Numbered from the stretch's first letter, positions 19,021-28,597 are shown. The stretch: DNA of 64,000 nucleotides from Methanomassiliicoccales archaeon PtaU1.Bin124 (GCA_002067865.1 MVRC01000005.1:99643-163642), one strand, 5' to 3'. The notes: generated by a model from the letters alone, not told the origin. Numbers and translations: made by a program.

Positions 19021-19869
19021 TCAGATCGCCTTGGCGATCTCAGGTGCCACGGAAACGACCGAGACCTCGTTCTCCAGCGTGTTGGCCGAGACGATCTTGT
19101 CGCAGTTCTTGCGCAGACGGTCCAGCCCTCCCCCTATGAACAGTCCGTGGGTGCAGGCGGCATAGACGGAGCGAGCGCCGAGACGCTTCAGTTCCTCGGT
19201 CGCGGCCGCGATGGTCCCGCCGGTGGAGATGATGTCATCGACGATCAGCACCTTCTTGTTCTTGGCGTCGATGTTCTTCGGGCTCATATGCACCTGGGTG
19301 CCGCTGAGCCTGGTCTTGATCAGGTAATCCCATTCGCAGCCGAGGGTCTCGGCCACCAGGCCGGCCCTCTTCAACGCCCCTTCGTCGGGAGCAAGCACCA
19401 GATCGATGGCGGCGTCCCGGAAGTACCGCCCGATGGCCGGTGCGGCGTAGATGTTAGTGACATCCGCCTCGTCGAACCAGTCCATGATGTCGATGTTGTG
19501 GATATCGACCAGGATGACCTTGTCCGCGTTCAGCTGGATGTGGTCCACCATGACACGTGCGCTCCACGGCTCCCCCTTGTTGAACCGGGTGTCCTGGCGG
19601 GCGTAACCGAAGTAAGGTACGACGTTCGTGATCTTCTTCGCTCCCAGGCCGATAGCTGCATCCTGGAGCAGCAACAGCTCCACCAGGTTCTGGTCCGGGT
19701 AGGAGTTCTGCACGATGACGACCTCGTCATCCAATGATTCCGCGCCCAGTCTCAAGTAGCATTCTCCGTCCGGGAATCGCTTCACACCGGCGGGGATATA
19801 GGTGGCGTTCATCTCCGCGGCCAGGTCCTGGGCCAGCTTGGATGAGGCGGAACCTCCGATGACTATCAT
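19021..19869 (-). CDS. prs: ribose-phosphate pyrophosphokinase
   Basis: Makes PRPP from ribose 5-phosphate and ATP for purine, pyrimidine and His synthesis. About 282 residues, like the class of short archaeal enzymes. Recognisable blocks are GVKRFPDGECYLR, the flexible-loop region YARQDTRFNKGEPWSARV, and the PRPP-binding loop VLIVDDIISTGGTI. The start MIVIGGSAS at 19869 is preferred over the Met 14 codons upstream by comparison with family N-termini. Confidence 0.95.
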   Translation of the reverse strand: MIVIGGSASSKLAQDLAAEMNATYIPAGVKRFPDGECYLRLGAESLDDEVVIVQNSYPDQNLVELLLLQDAAIGLGAKKITNVVPYFGYARQDTRFNKGEPWSARVMVDHIQLNADKVILVDIHNIDIMDWFDEADVTNIYAAPAIGRYFRDAAIDLVLAPDEGALKRAGLVAETLGCEWDYLIKTRLSGTQVHMSPKNIDAKNKKVLIVDDIISTGGTIAAATEELKRLGARSVYAACTHGLFIGGGLDRLRKNCDKIVSANTLENEVSVVSVAPEIAKAI

Positions 19870-20080
19870 GATGCTCCCGATGTGCCTGGATATTCTTAAG
19901 GGATTCGTCATGCGTCAAAAACAAGGACCAACGCTCGTTCATTCATGACCGCAGGAGGGCTGGACGTGTTGGGCTTGGGTCACATCGCAGCAATCCTTCG
20001 CTTCGCTGATGCGCAGGAGAAGATAGGTCAAATCGCAAACCATTTTATTCTCATCGGCATATATAGCGGCCGGGACTGGG

Positions 20081-21748
20081 ATGCAAACCAATTCAGACTT
20101 TACTACGTCAGGGAGCCGCGCTGAGAACAGGCCGTTGGAGGAAGAGGAAGACCCCATAGCCAACGAGCCCGAGATGGACGATGCCGGAGCGGACGACCCC
20201 ATAGAGGCCGAACCGACCGTTCATCCTTCAGAGATAGCGGCGCCGAAGGAAAGGGCTCCAGCCACCCACGTCGTCGAGGACGCGAAATATGGTACATTGG
20301 AAGGCGTCGGCGTCATCTTCGGCACCGTCGGGACCGCCGAGTTCAACGCCCGCCTCATCGGCGACATCGACAAGATGGAATATGTCATGGTCAAGCACCT
20401 GCATGACGGCTGGACGCTGGGCCAGATCATCGACGTGCAGAGGAAGACCGATCTCACCGTGGAGAAGGCCAAGCGCATCTCCGACGGGGGATCGGTCGAC
20501 ATCGACGAGATCGTCATCGCCAAGGTGGACGTGGTGGGCTACCGCGACGACCGGAACCTGCTTCAGGTGCCGCGCTCTCCCTTCAAGGCCGGGGACATGA
20601 TCTTCCGGGCCAAGGACGAGCTCATCAAAGAGGTCATCGGGCTGAAGGAGAACACCCCGACCGGTGCGTACCTGGGCCTTCTTTTCGGCCACGACATCCG
20701 CATCGAAGTGGACATCAACTCCATGGTGCAGAAGCACGTCTGCATCCTGGCCAAGACCGGGGGCGGCAAGTCGTTCCTGTGCGGCGACCTGATCGAGGAG
20801 CTGATGAAGCACGATGTTACGGTCATGGTCATCGACCCGCACGGCGAATATGGCGCGATGCGCGACAAGGGCTCCCATCCGAAGGGAGCGAGGGAGTTCC
20901 ACATCACCCCGCGCAGCTTCGACGACAAGATATTGGAGTTCGCCACCGACACTACCGCCAACAAGAACGCCAAGCCGTTGAAGTTCACGCTGGCTAACAT
21001 CGAGGCCAGAGATCTTCTGGCGCTCACCCAGATCAAGAACGGTAAGACGTTCCTCACCGCCCTGCGCCGGGCCATCGACTCGGTCAAGTCGGTCAAGAAG
21101 GACTATGGGCTGAAGGAGATCATCGCCATGCTCGAGTCCGAGGAGGACGCGAACAACAACTCCCTCATCGCCGAGCTGGAGTACCTGAACGAGGTCAACA
21201 TTTTCGCCCCGCAGGGCACGAAGATCGACGAGCTGGTGCAGAAGGGGAAGATGACCATCATCAACCTGAGAGGCACGCCTCCAGACATCGCCGAGCTCAT
21301 CGTCAACCGCATCGCCTCCGCATTGTTCGAGCTGCGCAAGATCGGCAAGGTGCCGCCGATGATGCTGGTGTGCGAGGAAGCGCACAACTGGTGCCCGCAG
21401 CAGGGACTGTCCGCATCCAGCAAGATATTGCGCACCATCGCCGCGGAAGGGCGTAAGTTCGGCCTCGGCCTCACCATCATCAGCCAGAGAGCGGCGAAGA
21501 TCGACAAGAACGTACTGAGCCAGTGCAATACCCAGATGATATTGAAGGTCACCAATCCGAACGACCTGAAGGCCATCACCAACTCGCTGGAGGGCATCGC
21601 CGCCGGAATGGACGAGGAGATCCAGCGCCTGCCCATCGGCGTGGCGCTCATCGTCGGAGGCAACATCCAGAACCCGCTGTTCATCGAGGTCCGTCCGCGC
21701 GAGTCCCGCCATGGCGGCGAGAGCGTGGAGATCATCCCGACGAGGTGA
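20081..21748 (+). CDS. herA: HerA-family hexameric DNA translocase/ATPase
   Basis: 555 residues. After an acidic, disordered N-terminus of about 70 residues comes a HAS-barrel-like region, then a FtsK/HerA ATPase core. Walker A is KTGGGKSFL (near residue 226), with VMVIDPHGEYG soon after; Walker B is MMLVCEEAHNW (near 430). HerA drives DNA end resection with the NurA nuclease and Mre11-Rad50. None of those partners is in this window; instead it is followed directly by a DUF357 gene. The acidic N-terminal extension is unusual for HerA. Confidence 0.88.
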   Translation: MQTNSDFTTSGSRAENRPLEEEEDPIANEPEMDDAGADDPIEAEPTVHPSEIAAPKERAPATHVVEDAKYGTLEGVGVIFGTVGTAEFNARLIGDIDKMEYVMVKHLHDGWTLGQIIDVQRKTDLTVEKAKRISDGGSVDIDEIVIAKVDVVGYRDDRNLLQVPRSPFKAGDMIFRAKDELIKEVIGLKENTPTGAYLGLLFGHDIRIEVDINSMVQKHVCILAKTGGGKSFLCGDLIEELMKHDVTVMVIDPHGEYGAMRDKGSHPKGAREFHITPRSFDDKILEFATDTTANKNAKPLKFTLANIEARDLLALTQIKNGKTFLTALRRAIDSVKSVKKDYGLKEIIAMLESEEDANNNSLIAELEYLNEVNIFAPQGTKIDELVQKGKMTIINLRGTPPDIAELIVNRIASALFELRKIGKVPPMMLVCEEAHNWCPQQGLSASSKILRTIAAEGRKFGLGLTIISQRAAKIDKNVLSQCNTQMILKVTNPNDLKAITNSLEGIAAGMDEEIQRLPIGVALIVGGNIQNPLFIEVRPRESRHGGESVEIIPTR

Positions 21749-21776
21749 TGCTACGCGGGACGTCATCACCCCGGAG

Positions 21777-22046
21777 CACATGGAGAAGTACCTGGACACG
21801 ACGAAACGCGCGTTGGCGAAGATCAAGATCGCCGCGCCGGAGCGCTCCTACAATCGTCGTCTGGCCGAGAACTTTCTGCAGATGGCCAACACATATTACA
21901 ACGATGCATTGCACTTCAAGGAGCAGGGCGATTTCGTCAATGCCTTTGCATGCGTGAACTATGCCCACGGATGGATCGACTGCGGCGCACGCATTGGGCT
22001 GTTCGACGTAGGCCAGGACGACCAGCTGTTCACACTGTTCGAATGA
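21777..22046 (+). CDS. DUF357 family protein
   Basis: 89 residues, all helical, with the family core LAENFLQMANTYYNDALHF and YAHGWIDCGARIGLF. DUF357 is an archaeal family of unknown function. The start at 21777 follows GGAG and matches the expected N-terminus (MEKYLDTTKRAL); the frame is open upstream only inside herA. Its position 28 bases after herA suggests a shared transcript. Confidence 0.82.
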   Translation, partial: HMEKYLDTTKRALAKIKIAAPERSYNRRLAENFLQMANTYYNDALHFKEQGDFVNAFACVNYAHGWIDCGARIGLFDVGQDDQLFTLFE

Positions 22047-22050
22047 TCGT

Positions 22051-22914
22051 TCAGAGCATCCTGGGGCCTTCGAAGTCCACCTTGGCCTCGTAGACAGTGC
22101 CGAACTTGGCCAGCCTACGCATGAGCAGGGGGATGTCCGGGCCGGTGGTGAAGACGGAATTGCCGATCATGCACATCGAGCCGACGTTCTCGGAACCGAT
22201 ACCGGCCAGCGCCTTGGAGACGGCATCGGTCTCGAGGCCTGACTCCTTCATGAAGCGGACGGACTGGCGGAACAGATTATGCACGTCCCGGTCCTCATTG
22301 AAACGGTTGAACGCCGCCTCGGCGGCCTTGTTCAGCTTGTCAAACTTCTTCGGGTCGTTGATGACAGAGGCGGTATCGATGCTCGAACCCAATCTGGCCA
22401 GGACCATATCGAAGTTGCCGTCCAAACGGACCACCTCGCCTGCCGGGGGAAGTCCCTCCTTCACCCTCATCTCCATGCCGCCTGTCCGAATGGCGGCGAT
22501 ATCGCCCAGGCCAGTACCGCACTGCACCTCTGCGATATGCGCTGCATCATAGGCGGCGTCTTCGCCCTGGCCCAATAGTTCAGACAATGCCAGGGAGGCG
22601 GACAGAGCGCCGGCGGCGCTCATGCCGAACCCCTGCGAGATCGGCAGGTGAAGCGTGGTGAATATCTTGGTGTCCAGCTTTTCCTCGCCCAGCAGCGTTT
22701 TGGCGGCGCTCTCGGTGACCCTCGCCTTCGCCTTCGCTCCGTTGATGAAGATGTCCAATTTCCCAGTGCCGTTCTCCAGCACCACGCGCGACTCAGCGCC
22801 GAGATTGATGGAGAACCCAGCCCCACGCGAGCCGGTCGCGAGCGGATCTGGGTGACGGCAGATCTGGAAGAACCCGGTCAAATGTCCGGGGCAGAACGCC
22901 ATGGCCTGCCTCAT
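22051..22914 (-). CDS. pantoate kinase (archaeal CoA pathway)
   Basis: GHMP-superfamily kinase that phosphorylates pantoate, the archaeal route to 4-phosphopantothenate in place of PanC and PanK. 287 residues. The N-terminus AFCPGHLTGFFQI and the ATP loop QGFGMSAAGALSASLAL are typical of this group, which is distinct from homoserine and mevalonate kinases. It overlaps the upstream coaBC gene by 4 bases, which supports the CoA assignment. The partner phosphopantothenate synthetase is not in the window. Confidence 0.9.
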   Translation of the reverse strand: MRQAMAFCPGHLTGFFQICRHPDPLATGSRGAGFSINLGAESRVVLENGTGKLDIFINGAKAKARVTESAAKTLLGEEKLDTKIFTTLHLPISQGFGMSAAGALSASLALSELLGQGEDAAYDAAHIAEVQCGTGLGDIAAIRTGGMEMRVKEGLPPAGEVVRLDGNFDMVLARLGSSIDTASVINDPKKFDKLNKAAEAAFNRFNEDRDVHNLFRQSVRFMKESGLETDAVSKALAGIGSENVGSMCMIGNSVFTTGPDIPLLMRRLAKFGTVYEAKVDFEGPRML

Positions 22915-24080
22915 AGCAATCGCCTCGCTTGGATGAGGATTTCCCTTGCCACGCTCGACTTGCTGCCCTCGAAGCTCACTGGTGCATCGTCCTTTGACAT
23001 GTAGACCACCTTCGTCTTGCCTGGGACCACGTCCTTCAGGTCATTGGCCACGATCGCGTCGAGGCCTGCGTTCTTGCTGCATGCGTTGGCCTTGCGCAGC
23101 AACTGCGCCTCGCCCACGCCCGATTCCGCCTTGAACCCCACCACCTTTGCCTCCTTGCGGCATATCAGCGACAGTACCTTTGGCATGGCATGGAGGTGCA
23201 ATGTCACCTTGTCCCTGTCGGTCGGTATCTTGCCAGTTGTTGGTTCGGGGGCGAAATCGGATAACGCCGCCGGGACCAGGACCAGGTCATGGTCGATGGC
23301 ATCGATCATGACCAGGAGGTCCGCCATAGTGCGGAAGCGTTTGGTGATGATATGATCCGGAATCTGCACCGAGCAGCGGCCCATCCACAGCTCCACTTCC
23401 GCTCCCATCTCGTATGCGGCCGACGCCAGTTCCACGGCCGTCTCTCCAGTGCCGCGATTGCTGATGGTGCGCATGTCGTCGATCGGCTCCTCGGAAGAAC
23501 CGCCGATGATGAGGAGGCGCTTGCCGGAATATTCATTCCCGCCCAATCTGCGGATGGTCGCGGCCACGATCTCGTTCTTCTCAGCGATCTTGGCCTTTCC
23601 TTCCACCATCCTCGGACCGATGAAGCCCACGCCCTCCCTCTTCAGCGCCTCGATGTTCTTTGCAACGAACGGGTTGGCGAACATGGCGGCGTGCATGGCC
23701 GGAGCGATCATAGTGGGCGTACAGGAACCGAGGGCGACCGTCGCCATGGTGGTGACAGGTGTGTCATCTACACCGCCAGCGATCTTGGAGATGGTGTTGG
23801 CCGTGCAAGGAGCGATGAGAAGAAGGTCCGCTTTGTCAGAAGCGTTACCGAAGAAGGTGACATGCTGCACACGTCCATCGATGGCGGTCGTGACAGGATT
23901 TCCCGTGGCGAACTCCATGGAGCAGGGGGTGATTATCTTCGCCCCCTCCTCGCTCATGACCACATGGACCTCCGCCCCGTGCCGGATCAGCTCCCTCGCC
24001 AGCTCGACACACTCTACTGCAGCGATCGAGCCAGTTATGCCCAGGACGATCCTCTTCCCCTGGAGCTTCGAGCTTTTCAT
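22911..24080 (-). CDS. coaBC: bifunctional phosphopantothenoylcysteine decarboxylase/phosphopantothenate-cysteine ligase
   Basis: Two-step CoA enzyme of about 389 residues. The N-terminal flavoprotein half (CoaC) has GITGSIAAVECVELARELI, the catalytic His in the RVQHVTFFGNAS region, and APAMHAAM. The C-terminal half (CoaB) has the GGSSEEPIDDMRTISNRGTG dinucleotide-like loop. The start is placed at MKSSKLQGKR (24080), leaving out nine upstream codons. It is translationally coupled to pantoate kinase, making a CoA mini-operon. Confidence 0.95.
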   Translation of the reverse strand: MKSSKLQGKRIVLGITGSIAAVECVELARELIRHGAEVHVVMSEEGAKIITPCSMEFATGNPVTTAIDGRVQHVTFFGNASDKADLLLIAPCTANTISKIAGGVDDTPVTTMATVALGSCTPTMIAPAMHAAMFANPFVAKNIEALKREGVGFIGPRMVEGKAKIAEKNEIVAATIRRLGGNEYSGKRLLIIGGSSEEPIDDMRTISNRGTGETAVELASAAYEMGAEVELWMGRCSVQIPDHIITKRFRTMADLLVMIDAIDHDLVLVPAALSDFAPEPTTGKIPTDRDKVTLHLHAMPKVLSLICRKEAKVVGFKAESGVGEAQLLRKANACSKNAGLDAIVANDLKDVVPGKTKVVYMSKDDAPVSFEGSKSSVAREILIQARRLL

Positions 24081-24132
24081 CCCTATGATGGAACGGGACG
24101 GATACATGTCCGCTCCATCCCCCGACTCCGAC

Positions 24133-24732
24133 TTAAAGATTCTGCACTATGTGATTCATCACGTAGGTTAGAACATCGTCCAAAGGCTGGTCGGCGTCCA
24201 CGCGATGGAACGAGGGGTCGATAGCCTCGACCTTGCGGTAGTTCTCATCCACCTGACGGAGGAAGTCCAGCTTCTCGAACTTGGAGCGGCCGTTCCTGTC
24301 GCTCATGCGATCGAGGGCCTTCTCCACCTCGAGCACGAAATAGTAAGTCACGTCCGGAACTCGGATGATGCGCTGGTTGATGTTCCACAGCCAGTTCATC
24401 GGGTCCTCCAACCGGTCGCCGAGCGTGGCCGTCTGGTATGCCAATGTCGAAGCGTAGTAGCGGTCGCACACGACCCATTTTCCTTCGGCCAGCAGCTTCT
24501 CTATCTGCCTGGTGTGCTCGGCCCTGTCGGCCATGAACAATAGTGCCTCGGCCAGATCATCAGTCCCGTCGGAGTTCGCCCGTCGAACGGCCTCTCCCAG
24601 CCAGGAGTCGGACGGCTCCATGGTCAGGACGCAATCGATGCCCTTCTTCCTCAGTCGCTCGGCCACCAGCTTGGCCACGGTGCTCTTGCCCGTGCCGTCT
24701 ATGCCCTCGAACACGATGAAGCGGCCCTTCAT
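24133..24732 (-). CDS. tmk: thymidylate kinase
   Basis: Phosphorylates dTMP to dTDP. 199 residues. P-loop FEGIDGTGKST at residues 8-18, the DR-Y motif in VCDRYYASTLAYQ near residue 95, and a LID region around SDRNGRSKFE. The stop of gcvPB overlaps its start by 4 bases, so it is read from the gcv transcript, though the functions are unrelated. Confidence 0.95.
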   Translation of the reverse strand: MKGRFIVFEGIDGTGKSTVAKLVAERLRKKGIDCVLTMEPSDSWLGEAVRRANSDGTDDLAEALLFMADRAEHTRQIEKLLAEGKWVVCDRYYASTLAYQTATLGDRLEDPMNWLWNINQRIIRVPDVTYYFVLEVEKALDRMSDRNGRSKFEKLDFLRQVDENYRKVEAIDPSFHRVDADQPLDDVLTYVMNHIVQNL

Positions 24733-26204
24733 TTGCTGCCCCCAGAGAATTTATCGGCCTTCGCCTGGTAGATGCGCCAGGTGAGCACCAGTTCCTTGGC
24801 GGCGAACAGCTCGTCGACGCGTGCCACACTGGTCGCGTTCGGGGCGGACCTGACCGTCTCGGCGCTCTCGCCTGCTATCTCCTTCATCGCCCTGGCGAAC
24901 TCGTCCAAGGTATCTTTCGTTTCCGTCTCGGTGGGCTCGATCATGATGGCCTCGTCCACCAGCAGCGGGAAGTAGATGGTAGGGGCCATGAATCCCCGGT
25001 CCAGCAGCCTCTTCACCAGGTCGAGGGTGCGCACGCCCTTCTCATCCGCCAGCGTCTTTCCGCTCAGCACGAACTCGTGCTTGCGCAGCTTGCCATAGGG
25101 CATCGGGAACGTGTCCTCGAGCTGGCCGCGCAGATAGTTGGCGTTCAGCACCGCCTTCTGCGAGACCTCTTTGAGGCCGTCGGATCCGTTCCGCAGGATG
25201 TAAGCATAGGCGCGGGCCAGCACAGCGAAGTTGCCGAAGTAGGAACGCACCTTGCCGATGCTGTCCGGCCTATCGCAGATCAGGTGGTACCTCTCTCCGT
25301 CCTTGGCTATGCGGGGCAACGGCAGGAACGGCTCCAGGCGAGAGCACACCCCGACCGGGCCAGCCCCCGGTCCTCCCCCGCCGTGAGGCGTGGCGAAGGT
25401 CTTGTGGAGATTGAAATGCACGATGTCGAAGTTCATCGCACCTGGCGAAGTGTGGCCCAGGATGGCGTTGAAGTTGGCACCGTCATAGTAGAGCAGCGCG
25501 CCGGCATCATGCACCAGGTTCGCTATCTCCTCTATCTGTGGCTCGAACAGGCCGAGCGTGTTCGGGTTGGTGATCATGAACGCGGCGGTCTTGTCCGAGA
25601 GCGCAGCCTTCAGAGAATCCAGGTCCACGCAGCCGTTCTTGCTGGTGGGGATCTCGATGACCTCGAAGCCGGCCATGGCCGCGCTGGCCGGGTTCGTGCC
25701 GTGCGCTGCGTCCGGCACGATGACCTCGGTCCGCTCCTGGCCGTTCTTTTTATGGAAGGCCTTCGCGATGAGCATGCCGGTGAACTCGCCTTGCGCCCCG
25801 GCCGCCGGCTGGAGCGTCACGGCGGCCATGCCGGATATGGCGCACAATGCCTGTTCCAGCTCGTACATCAATCTCAGCGATCCCTGCATGGCCGCCTCGT
25901 CCTGCATAGGATGGACGTTCACGACGGTCGAAAGGGATGCCACCTGGTCGGCGTACTTGGGATTGTACTTCATGGTGCAAGAGCCCAATGGATAGAACCC
26001 GTTGTCCAGGCCGTAGTTCATCTGGGATAGGTTGGTGTAATGCTTCACCACCTCCCTCTCGGGGATGTCAGGCAGGCACAGTCCGGAACGGGCCATGCCC
26101 TCCGGCACGAGCGATACCTCTGTTCTGTCGGATAGGAAGCAGAAGTCGCTCTCCCCCACCCGCTCGAATATGAGCTTATCGTCCCATCTGGCCTGGCGGA
26201 ACAT
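24729..26204 (-). CDS. gcvPB: glycine decarboxylase (P-protein) subunit 2
   Basis: PLP-containing half of the two-subunit glycine decarboxylase. 491 residues. The PLP lysine is in FNLHKTFATPHGGGGPG (Lys268); DAAHGTNPASAAMAGF and YYDGANFNAI are also conserved. It directly follows gcvPA, with no spacer. Together they release CO2 from glycine and load the aminomethyl group onto H-protein. No gcvT or gcvH is present nearby. Confidence 0.96.
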   Translation of the reverse strand: MFRQARWDDKLIFERVGESDFCFLSDRTEVSLVPEGMARSGLCLPDIPEREVVKHYTNLSQMNYGLDNGFYPLGSCTMKYNPKYADQVASLSTVVNVHPMQDEAAMQGSLRLMYELEQALCAISGMAAVTLQPAAGAQGEFTGMLIAKAFHKKNGQERTEVIVPDAAHGTNPASAAMAGFEVIEIPTSKNGCVDLDSLKAALSDKTAAFMITNPNTLGLFEPQIEEIANLVHDAGALLYYDGANFNAILGHTSPGAMNFDIVHFNLHKTFATPHGGGGPGAGPVGVCSRLEPFLPLPRIAKDGERYHLICDRPDSIGKVRSYFGNFAVLARAYAYILRNGSDGLKEVSQKAVLNANYLRGQLEDTFPMPYGKLRKHEFVLSGKTLADEKGVRTLDLVKRLLDRGFMAPTIYFPLLVDEAIMIEPTETETKDTLDEFARAMKEIAGESAETVRSAPNATSVARVDELFAAKELVLTWRIYQAKADKFSGGSK

Positions 26205-27527
26205 CTAGGCCACCTCCCTCAGCACGTTGACGAGGCGGTCAAGGTCGGCCTCGGTGTGCATCTCGGTCGTGGCCAGCAGCATATGGTCTGTCATTCTCGG
26301 CACATGCCTCTGCATGTCCGCCCCACCGATCAGGCCGTGCTTCAGGAGCAGCTTGTTCAGCTTCTCCGGGCGAACCGGGCCGGAGACGACGAACTCGTTG
26401 AAGTGGTGTGCTTCGAACACCGGCGAATCGAAAGCATCCAGCTCGTCGATGCGCTGCATCAGTCCCTTGGCGTTCCTGATGTTGATCTCGGCGATGCTGC
26501 GCAGCCCCTTCGGGCCGACGATGGACAGGTAGACGGAAGCGGTCAGGGCCATGAGCGCCTCGTTGGTGCAGATGTTCGAGGTCGCCTTCGACCTCCTGAT
26601 GTGCTGCTCCCTGGTCTGGAGGGTCATGCAGTACGCCCTGTTGCCATTCTTATCCTTCGTCATGCCGATGAGGCGGCCAGGCATCTTCCTGACATGCTCG
26701 GTTCGGCAGGCGAACAGGCCGAGGAGCGGACCGCCGCAGTTCATGCCCAGACCAAGAGGCTGGCCCTCTCCCACGGCGATATCTGCGCCATATGCTCCGG
26801 GCGGGGTCAGCACGCCCAGCGAGATGGGGTTGAAACCGACCACCAGCACGGCCTCTGGGAACTCCTTCTTGAGCTTCATGGCGGCAGGGTCGATGACGCC
26901 GAACAGGTTCGGCACCTCCACGTAGATGCCGCTGACATCATCATCGTACTTGGAGTGCATGTCGGCCATGTCCAGGCCGCCGGTGTAAGGATCGTAGGCG
27001 TACTCGACGATCTCCATTACCGCCCCCCAGACATAGTTCTTCAGCACGCTCTTCTTCTCCCAGCTGAGCGCCTCGGGAACGAGGAACTTCTTCTTCGGCC
27101 TGATGCGGAAGGACATCGTCGCCGCCTCGCCGAGAGCGGTCGAACCGTCGTAATTGGAGGAGTTGACCACGTCCATGCCAGTGAGCTCGGAGATAAGGCT
27201 CTGGTACTCGAACAGTGCTTGGAGCATGCCCTGGCTGATCTCTGCTTGATAGGGTGTGTAGGCAGTGATGAACTCTGAACGCATGGCTATGGAGCGAACG
27301 GCCGCTGGAACGTGGTGATGGTAGATGCCGCAGCCGAGGAAGCATGGCATGTCATCGGCTGTGGCGTTGGGCTGGAGCATTGCACGGATGGTGCGCATCA
27401 TCTCCGGCTCGGTCATCCCTTTAGGTAGAGGTATGCCATCGATCCGCACCCCTTGCGGGATGTCCGCGAAAAGCTGTTCCACGTCCTCGATGCCCAGCGA
27501 ATCCAGCATCCTCCGGTCCAATGCCAT
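26205..27527 (-). CDS. gcvPA: glycine decarboxylase (P-protein) subunit 1
   Basis: 440 residues, the N-terminal-half homologue of large GcvP, which partners GcvPB. Recognisable blocks are FLGCGIYHHHVPAAVRSI near residue 82, YTPYQAEISQGMLQALFEYQ, and MNCGGPLLGLFACR in the second half. It lacks the PLP lysine, as usual for this subunit. It is first in a gcvPA-gcvPB-tmk operon on the minus strand and ends with TAG one base before gcvPB begins. Confidence 0.96.
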   Translation of the reverse strand: MALDRRMLDSLGIEDVEQLFADIPQGVRIDGIPLPKGMTEPEMMRTIRAMLQPNATADDMPCFLGCGIYHHHVPAAVRSIAMRSEFITAYTPYQAEISQGMLQALFEYQSLISELTGMDVVNSSNYDGSTALGEAATMSFRIRPKKKFLVPEALSWEKKSVLKNYVWGAVMEIVEYAYDPYTGGLDMADMHSKYDDDVSGIYVEVPNLFGVIDPAAMKLKKEFPEAVLVVGFNPISLGVLTPPGAYGADIAVGEGQPLGLGMNCGGPLLGLFACRTEHVRKMPGRLIGMTKDKNGNRAYCMTLQTREQHIRRSKATSNICTNEALMALTASVYLSIVGPKGLRSIAEINIRNAKGLMQRIDELDAFDSPVFEAHHFNEFVVSGPVRPEKLNKLLLKHGLIGGADMQRHVPRMTDHMLLATTEMHTEADLDRLVNVLREVA

Positions 27528-27648
27528 CAGAATCGCTCCAGATTAGTTCCCTGGGCGATAAATAGTTTGGCTCAGGGCGGATGGGAATTCTATGGCCCGT
27601 TACCCGTTCAAAAATCAATATGTATGAATCCGGAAAATCGAAGCAAGC

Positions 27649-27864
27649 ATGGTCTCAATGGGGAATTGGAACGTCCGAAAGGGCGCTGTCCTGGTCATCG
27701 CCGGAGTGTTCTTCATGCTCCTCGGTGTTAGATTGCTTCCAAACTACAATCTCAGTTCTACCTATGCCTCTGACCTTTATGGAGGATTTGTTCTAGGAAC
27801 CCTTGGTGTCGGACTCATCTTGATCGGGGTCAATTGCGCGGTCAGATCGGACCAGAACGATTAG
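27649..27864 (+). CDS. small two-helix membrane protein
   Basis: 71 residues with hydrophobic helices at about 13-30 and 45-63 and a charged tail. A second Met at codon 4 may be the start. No family recognised. It lies between the divergent gcv operon and the convergent Toprim gene. Support is the membrane pattern and codon usage rather than homology. Confidence 0.5.
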   Translation: MVSMGNWNVRKGAVLVIAGVFFMLLGVRLLPNYNLSSTYASDLYGGFVLGTLGVGLILIGVNCAVRSDQND

Positions 27865-27872
27865 GTTGAGTC

Positions 27873-28304
27873 TTAACCCTGGTACCCTTCACCATGGGGT
27901 ATGCCAACGTTCGATACCAGCCGGGAGAAGTACCACGGCAGGGATTCAACGTCCTTGATCTCACCGCTGACGATCTTGGCCAGGCGCCTCCTGGTCTTGT
28001 CATCGTAAGGGACGGCGTTGGCTTCCAGCGCCTCGCGGAGCAAACGGTTCAGCTGGCCGCCCTTCCTGTCCCAATCGGTCAGGATGATGGCCTTCTTGTG
28101 GTTCTTTGCCAGCTCCTCCGCCACCTTGAGTATGCCGCCGCTCTGCTGCACCAGGATGACATCGCCCTCTACACCGAGCAGTCTCAGGCCGCCCCTGTCC
28201 CTCTGCCCCTCGACCAGCAGCACCACGTCCGATGGCCGGTGGGCCAGCTCGTCAAGCAGCTCACTTAGCAATTTCAGCCGGTCCTCTGGGCGCCAGGTGG
28301 TCAT
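27873..28304 (-). CDS. Toprim-domain protein (UPF0292-like)
   Basis: 143 residues consisting of one Toprim fold: the invariant Glu in VVLLVEGQRDRGGL and the DxD in IILTDWDRKGGQLNRLL. Small stand-alone archaeal Toprim proteins of this kind are of unproven function; related domains occur in DnaG, topoisomerases and RNase M5. It overlaps the upstream DUF167 gene by 4 bases, so the two are translationally coupled. Confidence 0.85.
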   Translation of the reverse strand: MTTWRPEDRLKLLSELLDELAHRPSDVVLLVEGQRDRGGLRLLGVEGDVILVQQSGGILKVAEELAKNHKKAIILTDWDRKGGQLNRLLREALEANAVPYDDKTRRRLAKIVSGEIKDVESLPWYFSRLVSNVGIPHGEGYQG

Positions 28305-28597
28305 TTCATGGCCTCCAGCCTTTTAATTACCTCGTCCCTGTCGAGGTTCACCTGGATGACCTTCATGCGAGCGGTGTGGCCCACGCTGACCGTTGCCTTC
28401 GATCTCAAAATCGTTGTGAACAGCTCTTCCACTTCGCGGTTGGCCCTGCCCCCCTCCGGAGGCGCGCTCACCTTGACCGCGAGCCGCTTCCTCCACGGGT
28501 CCACCTCTCCCAGCTCGCAACGCTTGGCGTTGGGGGAGACAATGATGTCGATCTCTGTCAGATCGCCGCTCCTGCGCACGGCAGATGACACGTCCAC
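28301..28597 (-). CDS. DUF167 (UPF0235/YggU-like) protein
   Basis: The core IDIIVSPNAKRCELG, then LAVKVSAPPEGGRANREV, is the signature of DUF167, a small alpha/beta family of unknown function. The frame is open to 28765, but the family is about 95-100 residues. GTG 28597, preceded by GGGGGC, gives 98 residues and leaves room for the divergent GINS promoter. That start is my estimate. Confidence 0.8.
   Translation of the reverse strand: MDVSSAVRRSGDLTEIDIIVSPNAKRCELGEVDPWRKRLAVKVSAPPEGGRANREVEELFTTILRSKATVSVGHTARMKVIQVNLDRDEVIKRLEAMK

Noticed and set aside
20228..21826. 532-codon open frame on the minus strand
   Set aside because: It lies opposite herA, whose motifs are clear. Long antisense frames are common in GC-rich genes, and its translation is low-complexity His/Asp/Val-rich.
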